From CAZNPH01 sp964574985 (GTDB lineage: Bacteria; Bacteroidota; Bacteroidia; Bacteroidales; SM23-62): a stretch of 64,000 nt of DNA. Of this stretch, positions 53,654 through 61,884 are shown piece by piece. Below the pieces are notes generated by a model that saw only the letters and a program-made list of their open reading frames with translations, ran no database searches and had not been told where the DNA came from. The translations under genes were made by a program, and so were the position numbers. The stretch's first letter is position 1; the number at the start of each line of letters is the position of its first letter. Where the stretch lies: assembly GCA_964574985.1 (NCBI GenBank), contig CAZNPH010000005.1, positions 1-64,000 of the forward strand, given 5' to 3'.

Positions 53654-54619
53654 ATGGCAGAATCATTAGAGGATTACAGCATCAGGAAAAACATCAAAAG
53701 AAGCAAAGGGGACCTTCACAAAGTAGGTGTGGTCGGATGCGGAAATGTGGGACAGGAAATTGTCAGGATTATCAGCCAGCACGGAATAGAGGTTGTATTT
53801 ATCGATCTGACCGAAGAACGGATCAGGACAATTTTCAAGGAGATCAGAAAACAGATGGATGAACTGATCGACAAATGGGGCATGACCAAAGGTGAAAAAA
53901 GAGCCGTCTTATCCAGAATCAAGGGATCAACGGACTACAACGATATCAAAGACTGTGACCTGATCATAGAGACCATCAACAACAAGCAAAGAGGAACCAG
54001 CCTGGATATGCGGAAAGAAATATTCAGGAAAGTGGAAGCGGTTGTTTCCAGGGACACGGTTATCACATCCAACAATGCCACCCTGATGATCTCCGATCTT
54101 GCCTCCGTATTGTCCTATCCCGACCGGGCCGTAGGAATCCATTTTATGACACCTGCTTCCAAAGTCAAGGTCATTGAAGTAATCCGGGGCATCGAAACCA
54201 GCAAATATGCCTATGAATTTGTGATCAAATTTGCCAAAATGATCGAGAAAAAAGCCATCACGATCAACGAAACCCCCGGGAATATCAGTACCCGGCTCAT
54301 GGTCACCCTGATCAACGAGGCATGTGAAACCCTTATGGAAGGAGTCGCATCCGTGAAATACATTGACATGACCATGAAGCTGGGATATGGAATGCAATTC
54401 GGGCCCTTTGAAATGGCAGACCGGGTTGGTCTCGATAAAGTACTGAAGTGGATGGACAATCTTTACAAGGAATTCGGGGTTCAGAAATTCAAAGCCTCCC
54501 CCATCATCAAACGGCTTGTCAGGGCCAATTACCTGGGACGTAAAACAGGCAAAGGCTTTTATAAATATGAACATGGCAAGATCATCAGTCAGGCCATCAC
54601 CTCCACTGAATTCAGATAA
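53654..54619 (+). CDS. 3-hydroxyacyl-CoA (3-hydroxybutyryl-CoA) dehydrogenase
   Basis: The 321-residue protein has the NAD-binding VGVVGCGNVGQEI near 24-36 (Gly-x-Gly-x-x-Gly), NNATLMISDL, the catalytic His in RAVGIHFMTPASKVKVIEVI, and the C-terminal helical domain with FGPFEMADRVGLDKVL and LGRKTGKGFYKY. It interconverts 3-hydroxyacyl-CoA and 3-oxoacyl-CoA. The extra N-terminal 20 residues are longer than in clostridial Hbd. Its place between pta and ackA points to a butyrate or crotonate-level step, but thiolase, crotonase and acyl-CoA dehydrogenase genes are not in the window. Confidence 0.88.
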   Translation: MAESLEDYSIRKNIKRSKGDLHKVGVVGCGNVGQEIVRIISQHGIEVVFIDLTEERIRTIFKEIRKQMDELIDKWGMTKGEKRAVLSRIKGSTDYNDIKDCDLIIETINNKQRGTSLDMRKEIFRKVEAVVSRDTVITSNNATLMISDLASVLSYPDRAVGIHFMTPASKVKVIEVIRGIETSKYAYEFVIKFAKMIEKKAITINETPGNISTRLMVTLINEACETLMEGVASVKYIDMTMKLGYGMQFGPFEMADRVGLDKVLKWMDNLYKEFGVQKFKASPIIKRLVRANYLGRKTGKGFYKYEHGKIISQAITSTEFR

Positions 54620-54636
54620 ATGATACTTTCATCACC

Positions 54637-54704
54637 GATCCGGCGGCAGGCCGGCAACAATTAATAATAACCCTTGAACTGATATTTAAATAAAATATTT
54701 ACGA
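54637..54704 (+). repeat. upstream repeat copy C (before ackA), short form
   Basis: GGCGGCAGGCCGGCAACAA and TTGAACTGA are shared with the repeat upstream of fabG, and AAATATTTACGAATGAAG resembles the start-proximal end of copy B. The rest has diverged. Confidence 0.55.
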
Positions 54705-55907
54705 ATGAAGATCATTGTTCTAAACTGCGGGAGTTCCTCCATAAAATATCAACTGTTTGAAATGACCACACGGGAGGTCATCGCCAGGGGGATCATCGAA
54801 AAAATAGGTCTGCACGGATCATTCATAAGACATGAAAGGAATGATGGAAACAAGGTCAAACTGGAAGGCGAAATTCTTGATCATCAAACAGGCATTGAAT
54901 ACATACTGGGGATATTGACCAGCCAAAAAAGAGGCAGCCTCTCAAATTTGAATGAAATTGACGCCATTGGACACAGAATCGTTCATGGAGGTGAAAAATT
55001 CAATTCAAGTGTCCTGATCACCGATGAGGTCATCGATAAAGTAACCGAGTGCATCGATCTGGCCCCATTGCACAACCCGCCGAACCTGAAAGGTGTGCTC
55101 GCCATGAAGGAATTGCTGCCAAATGTACCCCATGTAGCCACTTTTGATACAGCCTTCCATCAAACCATGCCCCCCCATGCATATACCTACGCCATTCCGT
55201 ATTCACTCTATAAGAAATACGGATTGAGAAGGTATGGCTTCCACGGCTCCAGTCACCGGTATGTTTGTGAACGGGTCGCTCAATTAATGGATCGTTCCCT
55301 GGATAACATGAAGATCGTTACCTGTCATTTGGGCAACGGTGCGTCCGTCGCCGCTGTAGATGGCGGAAAATCGGTTGATACATCCATGGGACTTACCCCC
55401 GTGGAAGGACTGATCATGGGAACCAGGACAGGGGACCTTGACCTGGGTGTGCTGACATACATCATGGACAAAGAGGAAATCGATTTGCAAACGGCCAGCA
55501 CATTGATCAACAAGCATAGCGGTATGTTAGGTATTACGGGCATTTCTTCAGATATGAGGGAAATCGAGGAAGCAGCAAAAAAAGGGCATGAAAGGGCAAT
55601 CCTGGGTTTGGATATGTATCATTACCGGGTCAGGAAGTACATTGGGGCATATGCCGCGGCCATGGGCGGACTGGATATGATTGTTTTCACAGGCGGGATC
55701 GGTGAGAATTCCGACCTGACCCGTGAAGAGGTATGCAAGGGACTTGATTTCCTTGGAGTACAATTTGATAAAGAGAAAAACAAAGGTCTGAGAAACAAAG
55801 AAATGAGCATAAGCAAAGAAAAGTCCCCGGTGAAAGTCATAGTCATCCCGACCAACGAAGAACTGGTTATAGCTCAGGATACCATGAAAATTGTGGATGA
55901 CCTCTGA
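54705..55907 (+). CDS. ackA: acetate kinase
   Basis: AckA makes ATP and acetate from acetyl phosphate and ADP. The 400-residue protein begins MKIIVLNCGSSSIKYQLFEM and has the family signatures GHRIVHGGEKF, YGFHGSSHRYV near 183, HLGNGASVAAV, GLMMGTRTGD-like GLIMGTRTGDLD, and FTGGIGENS near 326. With Pta it forms the standard acetate branch. It stands between hbd and ptb, so the acetate and butyrate-type kinases may be expressed together. Confidence 0.96.
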   Translation: MKIIVLNCGSSSIKYQLFEMTTREVIARGIIEKIGLHGSFIRHERNDGNKVKLEGEILDHQTGIEYILGILTSQKRGSLSNLNEIDAIGHRIVHGGEKFNSSVLITDEVIDKVTECIDLAPLHNPPNLKGVLAMKELLPNVPHVATFDTAFHQTMPPHAYTYAIPYSLYKKYGLRRYGFHGSSHRYVCERVAQLMDRSLDNMKIVTCHLGNGASVAAVDGGKSVDTSMGLTPVEGLIMGTRTGDLDLGVLTYIMDKEEIDLQTASTLINKHSGMLGITGISSDMREIEEAAKKGHERAILGLDMYHYRVRKYIGAYAAAMGGLDMIVFTGGIGENSDLTREEVCKGLDFLGVQFDKEKNKGLRNKEMSISKEKSPVKVIVIPTNEELVIAQDTMKIVDDL

Positions 55908-55930
55908 AAAACAAAAAGATAAAAGAGTCT

Positions 55931-55962
55931 GAATATGCTAAAAACAGAATATGCTAAAAACA
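55931..55962 (+). repeat. 16-bp tandem duplication over the ptb start codon
   Basis: GAATATGCTAAAAACA occurs twice without gap. The second copy contains the real ptb start (55951). The first contains an ATG (55935) in another frame that opens an 11-codon frame ending at 55970, inside ptb. Confidence 0.9.
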
Positions 55963-56847
55963 CTGGATGAACTGCTTGACAAAATAAAATCGGGAGCCAA
56001 AAAAAGAATCGTCATTGCAGCAGCTGAAAGCCGGGAATTGCTTAAAGCGGTTATCAAAGCGCATTCCATGGGAATTGCCCGGCCTGTCCTGGTCGGGGAC
56101 AAACCCAGGATACTGGAAGAACTTGAATCACTGCGCCAGTCTGAAAGCGGACTGGAAATATGCCATGAGCCGGACCGTACGGTCAGTTGCACCCGTTCGG
56201 TAATGATGATCAGAGAAAACGAGGCGGATATACTGATGAAAGGAATGGTACCAACGAACGATCTGCTGAAATCCGTCCTTGATCCGGAAAACGGCATCAG
56301 AAAATGCAATGTTCTCAGCCATTTTGCACTTTTGCAGGTACCAGGTCATCCCAAACTTCTGGGTATATCAGATGCAGCCGTGAATATTTGCCCCGGTATG
56401 AAGGAAAAAAAACAGATCATCATCAACGGAATTCATATTTTTCACAAGCTGGGGAACCCTTCTCCAAAAGTGGCCGTACTGGCTCCGGTGGAAACGGTAA
56501 ATACGAAAATACCCTCCACGCTCGATGCTGCATTGCTCAGCACCATGAACAGGAGAAACCAGATCACCGGATGTGCAATTGACGGTCCCCTGGCCATTGA
56601 CATTGCAATTTCAGCAACCGCCGCAAAACAAAAAGGCATTGAAGGTTCTGTTGCCGGGGATGCCGATTTTCTGGTGGTTCCCGATCTGAACAGCGGAAAC
56701 ATCCTGTATAAATCACTTGTGTTTCTGGCCGGAGGCACAACCGCTTCGGTCATTGCCGGTGCAGAAGCACCTATTGTATTGACCAGCAGGGCCGATACCG
56801 AATCCACCAAATTCATGTCAATCGCTCTTGCAGCCGCACTGGACTGA
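55951..56847 (+). CDS. ptb: phosphate butyryltransferase (phosphotransbutyrylase)
   Basis: Ptb converts butyryl- or branched acyl-CoA to the acyl phosphate. The 298-residue protein is a Pta/Ptb-fold enzyme with KRIVIAAAESRELLKAVIKA near 15, LMKGMVPTNDLLKSVL, GISDAAVNICPGM and DADFLVVPDLNSGNILYKSL near 235. The ILMKG and PTNDLLK segments and the shorter length favour Ptb over Pta. It is followed after 11 bp by buk, its usual partner. Its start lies in a 16-bp duplication. Confidence 0.93.
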   Translation: MLKTLDELLDKIKSGAKKRIVIAAAESRELLKAVIKAHSMGIARPVLVGDKPRILEELESLRQSESGLEICHEPDRTVSCTRSVMMIRENEADILMKGMVPTNDLLKSVLDPENGIRKCNVLSHFALLQVPGHPKLLGISDAAVNICPGMKEKKQIIINGIHIFHKLGNPSPKVAVLAPVETVNTKIPSTLDAALLSTMNRRNQITGCAIDGPLAIDIAISATAAKQKGIEGSVAGDADFLVVPDLNSGNILYKSLVFLAGGTTASVIAGAEAPIVLTSRADTESTKFMSIALAAALD

Positions 56848-56858
56848 AAAAAAGAAAT

Positions 56859-57971
56859 ATGGGACCTCCTTATCACATTCTGGCGATAAATCCAGGATCA
56901 ACATCCACAAAAATCGCCGTATATATCAACACCAAAATCGTATTCCTCAAGTCCATCCAGCATAAAAAAGAAACGCTGGCCGGCTTTAAAAAAATCGCCG
57001 ATCAATATGAATACAGAAAGAGCATTGTACTTGAAGAGTTGAAAAATGCAGAAATTGAAATTGAAAAAATACAGGCGGTGATTGGCAGGGGTGGCTTACT
57101 GAAACCCATTAAATCCGGCATATATAAGATTAATGAGGATATGAAAAAGGATTTGATGTCAGGGATACTGGGGGAACATGCCAGCAATCTGGGCGGACTG
57201 ATCGCAGATGATATTGCCGATTCACTTCCTGCTGCTGATGCCTATATTGCCGATCCCGTGGTTGTTGACGAACTTGAAGATGTTGCCAGGATAGCAGGGC
57301 ATCCTGAATTCAAAAGGCTTTCTATTTTTCACGCGCTGAACCAGAAAGCAACGGCTCGTTCTTATGCCAGGCTGTTGAACAAAAAATATGAAAATCTGAA
57401 CCTTATCATTGCCCATATGGGCGGAGGCATTTCGGTAGGTGCACATAAAAACGGGCGGGTGATTGATGTAAACCAGGCATTGGACGGCGAAGGACCGTTT
57501 TCCCCGGAAAGGTCCGGCACACTGCCCGCGGGAGCATTGGCAAAATATTGCTATGGCCGGGGCCATACACTTGAAGAGGTAAAAAAAATGATCACCGGGG
57601 AGGGCGGACTAATGGCATACTTAGGAACCAACAATGCCTATGAGATCGAATTGATGGCCATGGAAGGCGATGACAAGGCAAGACTTATTCAAAATGCCAT
57701 GTCATATCAGATAGGAAAGGAAATCGGCAGTTTGGCGGCAGTCCTCGGGGGTGAGGTTGACGGGATCATACTGACCGGGGGAATTGCAAACAATCCTATG
57801 GTTGTTGAGTATGTTAAAAGAATGGTCTCATTCATTGCGCCTGTTGTCATCTATCCCGGGGAGGATGAAATGCATGCACTGGCGATGAACGGACTCATGG
57901 TGCTTAAAGGAGATATTGAAGCAAAAGAATATGATGAAAGCAATATGGTCAAAACTTCCATTACGGATTAA
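56859..57971 (+). CDS. buk: butyrate kinase
   Basis: Buk forms butyrate (or a branched-chain acid) and ATP from the acyl phosphate. The 370-residue protein begins ILAINPGSTSTKIAVYINTK, has RGGLLKPIKSGIYKINEDM, ADDIADSLPAADAYIADPVVVDE, HMGGGISVGAHKNGRVIDV and ILTGGIANNPMVVEYVKRMV. These signatures separate it from acetate kinase. With a branched-chain-type E1/E2 in the same window the pair could conserve energy from valine, leucine and isoleucine, although this remains inference. Confidence 0.94.
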   Translation: MGPPYHILAINPGSTSTKIAVYINTKIVFLKSIQHKKETLAGFKKIADQYEYRKSIVLEELKNAEIEIEKIQAVIGRGGLLKPIKSGIYKINEDMKKDLMSGILGEHASNLGGLIADDIADSLPAADAYIADPVVVDELEDVARIAGHPEFKRLSIFHALNQKATARSYARLLNKKYENLNLIIAHMGGGISVGAHKNGRVIDVNQALDGEGPFSPERSGTLPAGALAKYCYGRGHTLEEVKKMITGEGGLMAYLGTNNAYEIELMAMEGDDKARLIQNAMSYQIGKEIGSLAAVLGGEVDGIILTGGIANNPMVVEYVKRMVSFIAPVVIYPGEDEMHALAMNGLMVLKGDIEAKEYDESNMVKTSITD

Positions 57972-58539
57972 AAGTTCCGTTGGCCTGTTCCTCATATGTC
58001 ATGCCCTGATAAATATTCCTCTGGCAGGGCAGAATCCGGGAGAAAAAAAGTCATTCAGGGACAGGCTGTTTTTCGGTGGTAATTTTGGCCTGCAGATGGG
58101 AACCATTACCAATATTGAGGTTTCTCCCCTGGCAGGTTATTATGTGACAACCAGGTTCGCCCCCGGTATCGGCTTACGGTATCAGTATTACCGGGACTCC
58201 TATGGAATTGAAACCTTCAGCACCCATATATACGGAGGGAGCATATTTGCCAGGTACGACATCATCAGGGATCTGGGGAATATTTTCAGGAGGGCTTCCG
58301 GGGCTTCTGTATTCATGCATGTCGAATATGAGATACTCAGCCTTGAAAAGCGTTATTTCGCATTTCCCCCGACCACGGAAGAAGGCAGATTTGCCGAACA
58401 TTCTGTGCTGGCCGGAGGCGGACTGCGTCAACCCATTGGCAAAAGGGCTGCAATCATTATTGAAGTTCTTTGGAACCTCAACGAGTCTCCCACCTCCCCC
58501 TACAACAATCCGGTCATCCGTTTTGGCTTCACCTTCTGA
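57931..58539 (+). CDS. exported outer-membrane-type beta-barrel protein, unknown
   Basis: The start codon lies within the last 41 bp of buk. A long signal (about residues 1-38, ending LINIPLAGQ) is followed by strands rich in Gly and aromatic residues, including RDRLFFGGNFGLQMGTITNIEVSPLAGYYVT and RFAPGIGLRYQYYRD, and the sequence ends in VIRFGFTF with a terminal Phe, as outer-membrane barrels do. I do not know a specific family. Its overlap with buk is a transcript arrangement and need not mean related function. Confidence 0.75.
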   Translation: MMKAIWSKLPLRIKSSVGLFLICHALINIPLAGQNPGEKKSFRDRLFFGGNFGLQMGTITNIEVSPLAGYYVTTRFAPGIGLRYQYYRDSYGIETFSTHIYGGSIFARYDIIRDLGNIFRRASGASVFMHVEYEILSLEKRYFAFPPTTEEGRFAEHSVLAGGGLRQPIGKRAAIIIEVLWNLNESPTSPYNNPVIRFGFTF

Positions 58540-58542
58540 AAT

Positions 58543-59319
58543 TCATGTACTGAATTTTATGTTGAAATCATCAGCATCCAGATGAACAGGGAATTTTTTT
58601 CTGAACCGGCGCAGTTCATTCAGTGACAATTCCACCTGCAGGATTTCCTGGCCGGAGGTCTTTGAGGAAACCAGGGCATTCCCGTCTGGTCCGTATACAA
58701 CCGATCCACCCGCATATTCGATCGATCTTCCATCTTTGCCAACCCGGTTGAGGCCAATCACATATGCCTGATTTTCAATGGCTCTGGCCTTGAGCAGGGC
58801 ATCCCAGACATCCTGCCGGGAGGAAGGCCAGTTGGCAATATAAGCCAGGACATCATAATCATTCCGGTTACGGCTCCAAACAGGAAACCGGAGATCATAA
58901 CAAATCAGGGGACGAATATGCCAGGATTTCCAGGTCACCACCGCGATCCGGTTTCCGGGTGAATAATGTTCATTCTCATCACCGATCCTGAAAAGATGTC
59001 TTTTGTCATAAATGGCTGAACGGCCGTTGGGCTCCATCCAAACCAGCCGGTTGAAATACATACCTTTTTCTTCTGCAATATAACTGCCTGCAAGCACAAC
59101 ATTGTGGCACGAAGCCTGATTTTTCATCCAGCAGAAGGTATCCCCGTTTTGTTTCTCCGCATATTCACGCACATTCATGGTAAATCCGGTGGAAAACAAT
59201 TCGGGAAGAAAAACCAGATCGGTTTTTTCAGATAGATTTGCAATCAAATGTCCGAAATGTTCGATATTTCGTTTTGGGTCTTCCCAGAATACATGGGACT
59301 GAAGCAGTACTATATTCAT
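58543..59319 (-). CDS. nitrilase-superfamily amidohydrolase (omega-amidase type)
   Basis: The 258-residue enzyme has the catalytic Glu in LVFLPELFSTGFTMNV near 43, the Lys in IYDKRHLFRIGDE near 110, and the Cys in RPLICYDLRFPVWSRN near 143. This is the Glu-Lys-Cys triad of the superfamily. FSTGFTM and DENEHYSPG resemble YafV-type omega-amidases, which hydrolyse 2-oxoglutaramate and similar products of transamination. Its ATG overlaps the stop of the upstream frame, so it is probably coupled to it. Confidence 0.9.
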   Translation of the reverse strand: MNIVLLQSHVFWEDPKRNIEHFGHLIANLSEKTDLVFLPELFSTGFTMNVREYAEKQNGDTFCWMKNQASCHNVVLAGSYIAEEKGMYFNRLVWMEPNGRSAIYDKRHLFRIGDENEHYSPGNRIAVVTWKSWHIRPLICYDLRFPVWSRNRNDYDVLAYIANWPSSRQDVWDALLKARAIENQAYVIGLNRVGKDGRSIEYAGGSVVYGPDGNALVSSKTSGQEILQVELSLNELRRFRKKFPVHLDADDFNIKFST

Positions 59320-59787
59320 TTGCTGTTATTCGCCTGGTTAACCGACTTCTCAAGGATCTTCCGCATCAGCGGAACATAGTATGCCCGGAAGAATTTTTGC
59401 CGGTTTTCCGGGGCATTGCCGCAAAGCTTTTTGTTCAGGGTATATGCCCCGTTAAACCTGGAATTCATCATGCAAAAATGTACCTCCGTCATTGTTCCTG
59501 ATGATCGCCGGAAACCTCACCGGGATATGGTTCTCATCAAGGATTTCCTTGCCATCCATATTTACGTGGATCTTGTACTCGGCAACCAGTTGATTGCTCC
59601 CTTCCGATACAATATCGGACCAATGCGAATAGTGAACCTTTTCGGGAATTCCAAAAAGGTCCTGACCGTACCCGGCGGATTGTATCTCAGGGACATGGTC
59701 AACCAGGTGCACACCTTCTTCCAGCACAACGACTTTTTCCGGAAGATCAGGGTTACGTCCGGGATCCATTTTTCTGAAATGGTTCAT
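59316..59787 (-). pseudogene. unrecognised gene, apparently split by a frameshift
   Basis: The minus strand has a frame from the ATG at 59787 (MNHFRKMDPGRNPDLPEK) that ends at 59452 after LHDEFQV. A second frame starting at 59471 (MMNSRFNGAYTLNKKL) continues to 59316, where its stop overlaps the nitrilase start. The two overlap by 20 bp and differ by one base, and joining them gives a continuous HDEFQ-FNGAYTL. Codon use in both parts is like neighbouring genes. A one-base insertion, a programmed shift or two real small genes are all possible. I do not recognise the family. Confidence 0.5.
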
Positions 59788-59964
59788 AATAATAATAAAC
59801 ACTTTTCGTCCGATTGATTCTAAAAATATGCAAATTAATGCAGACATGGAAATTCCCCGGGAGATCATTCATGTCCATAAAACTTGGATCAATTTTTGTT
59901 TACAATTTGTAGATCAAAGATTTTTTACATTATTTAGCAAATCCTTAATGCAAAATTGATTAAA

Positions 59965-61320
59965 ATGCCTGACAAGATTACCATCAGGGTTTCAACGTTT
60001 TTCCTGTTGCTGGCGGCGGCAATCGGACCGTTACCAGCACAGGACATTAATTTTTACAGCAATCCTGTATACGGACCCGACAGTGCATCCAGACTCGAAT
60101 GTGCGAACAACCTTTCGACCATGAGCGAATACATGAAAATCCAACTGTATAAACAAGCCATGCCTGCATGGCATTATGTTCTGAACAACTGTCCCGGATC
60201 CAGTAAAAACATCTATATATACGGAACAAAAATCTACAAAGAAAAAATCGAAAACACCGAAAACGAAGAAAGAAAAAAAGAATTGCTGGATACCTTGATG
60301 ATGCTGTATGACATGAGGATCAAATATTTTGGACAAAAAGGATACTATCTTGGCAGAAAAGGCATCGATCTGCTCAGATACAACAGAAGTGCTGTTGAAG
60401 AAGCATACGGATATCTTAAGGAATCTGTTGACATACTCGGAAAAAGGGCAATCCCCCCCATTATCCTGACATATATGCAGACAACAGGAGCCCTGTATCA
60501 AATGGAAAAAATCGAACCCCGGGACGTAATAGACAACTATCTGCGATGTATGGATATTCTTGAAAACAGGGAGCCTTCCGGAAGAAGGCCTGAAATTACC
60601 GAAAAAGTCATGAAATCCGTTGAAGGCATATTCGCCAATTGTGGTGCAGCTGCATGCGAAGACCTGATCTCCATATTCGGTCCCAAATTTGAAGAGAATA
60701 AAAACGATGCAGAATTTTTGAAAAAGGTCATCGGACTTTTAAAACAGGGGGGTTGTGAAGGCGAAGATCTTTTTATCAAAGCTTCGGAGGCGCTTTACCA
60801 GATCGAACCCTCGGCTTTTGCCGCCAAAAGCATGGCCACCATGTTTCTCAAGAAAGAAAACTATGAAAAGGCGGTGGATTACTACCTGAAAACAGTGGAA
60901 CTTGAGGAAGACCCCGAAGAAAAAGCCCGGCACTACCACCAGCTTGCCCTGATCCATTATACCAAGTATAAGGATTTTCCCCAGGCGCGAAGTTATGCAA
61001 GAAACGCGATCGAGTCCGATCCCAACTGGGGAGAACCCTACATACTGATCGGGAATTTGTACGCGTCCAGTGCCAATCAATGCGGGGAAAATGAATTTGA
61101 GAAGAGTGCCGTGTATCTGGTGGCAGTCGATCAATTCCTCCGGGCCAAAAATGTCGATGAATCCGTGGCCGAAAAGGCAAATGAACTGATCAACCGTTAT
61201 TCACAGCATTTCCCTGACGCCGAAGATGCTTTCTTTTACGGATTTTCCACCGGGAACAGCTATACTGTCGGGTGCTGGATCAATGAAACAACCACCATCA
61301 GGACAACCGGCAGAAACTGA
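59965..61320 (+). CDS. exported helical (TPR-like) protein
   Basis: From the ATG at 59965 a signal peptide (about 24 residues, ending AAAIGPLPAQ) precedes a mostly helical protein of 451 residues. TPR-like units are ALYQIEPSAFAAKSMATMFL, NYEKAVDYYLKTVELEEDP and ARSYARNAIESDPNWGEPYILIGNLYASS. It ends with SYTVGCWINETTTIRTTGR, a short conserved-looking tail containing Cys. Related proteins occur in Bacteroidota envelopes, but I know of no assigned function. The frame extends upstream only from a TTG. Confidence 0.8.
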   Translation: MPDKITIRVSTFFLLLAAAIGPLPAQDINFYSNPVYGPDSASRLECANNLSTMSEYMKIQLYKQAMPAWHYVLNNCPGSSKNIYIYGTKIYKEKIENTENEERKKELLDTLMMLYDMRIKYFGQKGYYLGRKGIDLLRYNRSAVEEAYGYLKESVDILGKRAIPPIILTYMQTTGALYQMEKIEPRDVIDNYLRCMDILENREPSGRRPEITEKVMKSVEGIFANCGAAACEDLISIFGPKFEENKNDAEFLKKVIGLLKQGGCEGEDLFIKASEALYQIEPSAFAAKSMATMFLKKENYEKAVDYYLKTVELEEDPEEKARHYHQLALIHYTKYKDFPQARSYARNAIESDPNWGEPYILIGNLYASSANQCGENEFEKSAVYLVAVDQFLRAKNVDESVAEKANELINRYSQHFPDAEDAFFYGFSTGNSYTVGCWINETTTIRTTGRN

Positions 61321-61331
61321 TCATTTTCAAT

Positions 61332-61722
61332 TTATTCCGCAGGCAGGGATTTATACCCCACCCCTTTGACGGTCTGTATTTGATTGACTCCGACACAAAC
61401 CACCATATCGTCTCCCCGGAGATTGCTGAAAATCTCCTCACGGGTAAAAGCAAAAGATTGAATTCTTTTCTGGGCAGGTTGATCAGTTGCTGGCCCATGC
61501 GAACGATATGCTTCTCACTGTCAATGCTCAGATACTTGAACTTCCGCACCTCTGTAGCGTGTATTCCTGTTTGGCAATGCCTTTATCCTGCTTATCAGCA
61601 CTTTGGGCCGCATGGGTTTGGTGGTGTTCATCTGCAATTTCCGGGGCTTTCTTTCCGCTGTCGGCCGTGTACACCACATCCACCAGCAATATTTTCCCCG
61701 AAGGCAGGATCCGTGAAAACAA
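61332..61722 (-). pseudogene. broken PhoB/OmpR-type response regulator
   Basis: The pieces lie in gene order on the minus strand but in different frames. They are SRILPSGKILLVD, VYTADSGKKAPEIADEHH, TKPMRPKVLISRIKALPNR, KYLSIDSEKHIVRMGQQLIN with LPRKEFNLL, TREEIFSNLRGDDM, and QIQTVKGVGYKSLPAE with the stop. These are the receiver start, the beta-5/alpha-5 region (TKP) and the winged-helix output domain. The phosphoacceptor region and the RTVDVHIRKLR helix are deleted, and several frameshifts separate the rest. A Pit phosphate transporter follows on the other strand. Confidence 0.82.
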
Positions 61723-61850
61723 AGGTAACCGGACATTCTTAAATGATCGTTAACAGAAGATTAACTATTGTAAAAATTGGGGCAAGCAGATTTTTGTTTT
61801 AATTTAACATAAATTTAATTTCAGGCAAAGGGTGATAAATAAAATGAATA

Positions 61851-61858
61851 TACCTTTG
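61851..61858 (+). promoter_or_regulatory. -7 box of the Pit transporter gene
   Basis: TACCTTTG fits TAnnTTTG and lies 26 bp before the ATG. No clear TTTG was found at -33. No obvious Pho-box direct repeat was recognised. Confidence 0.4.
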
Positions 61859-61884
61859 CTTATTTAAGTTTCAGCGTAGGCCAG

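Noticed and set aside
59416..59817. Plus-strand open frame of 133 codons opposite the unknown minus-strand gene
   Set aside because: The minus-strand frames have the acidic composition and codon use of neighbouring genes and connect to the nitrilase by an ATGA overlap; the plus frame looks like their shadow.
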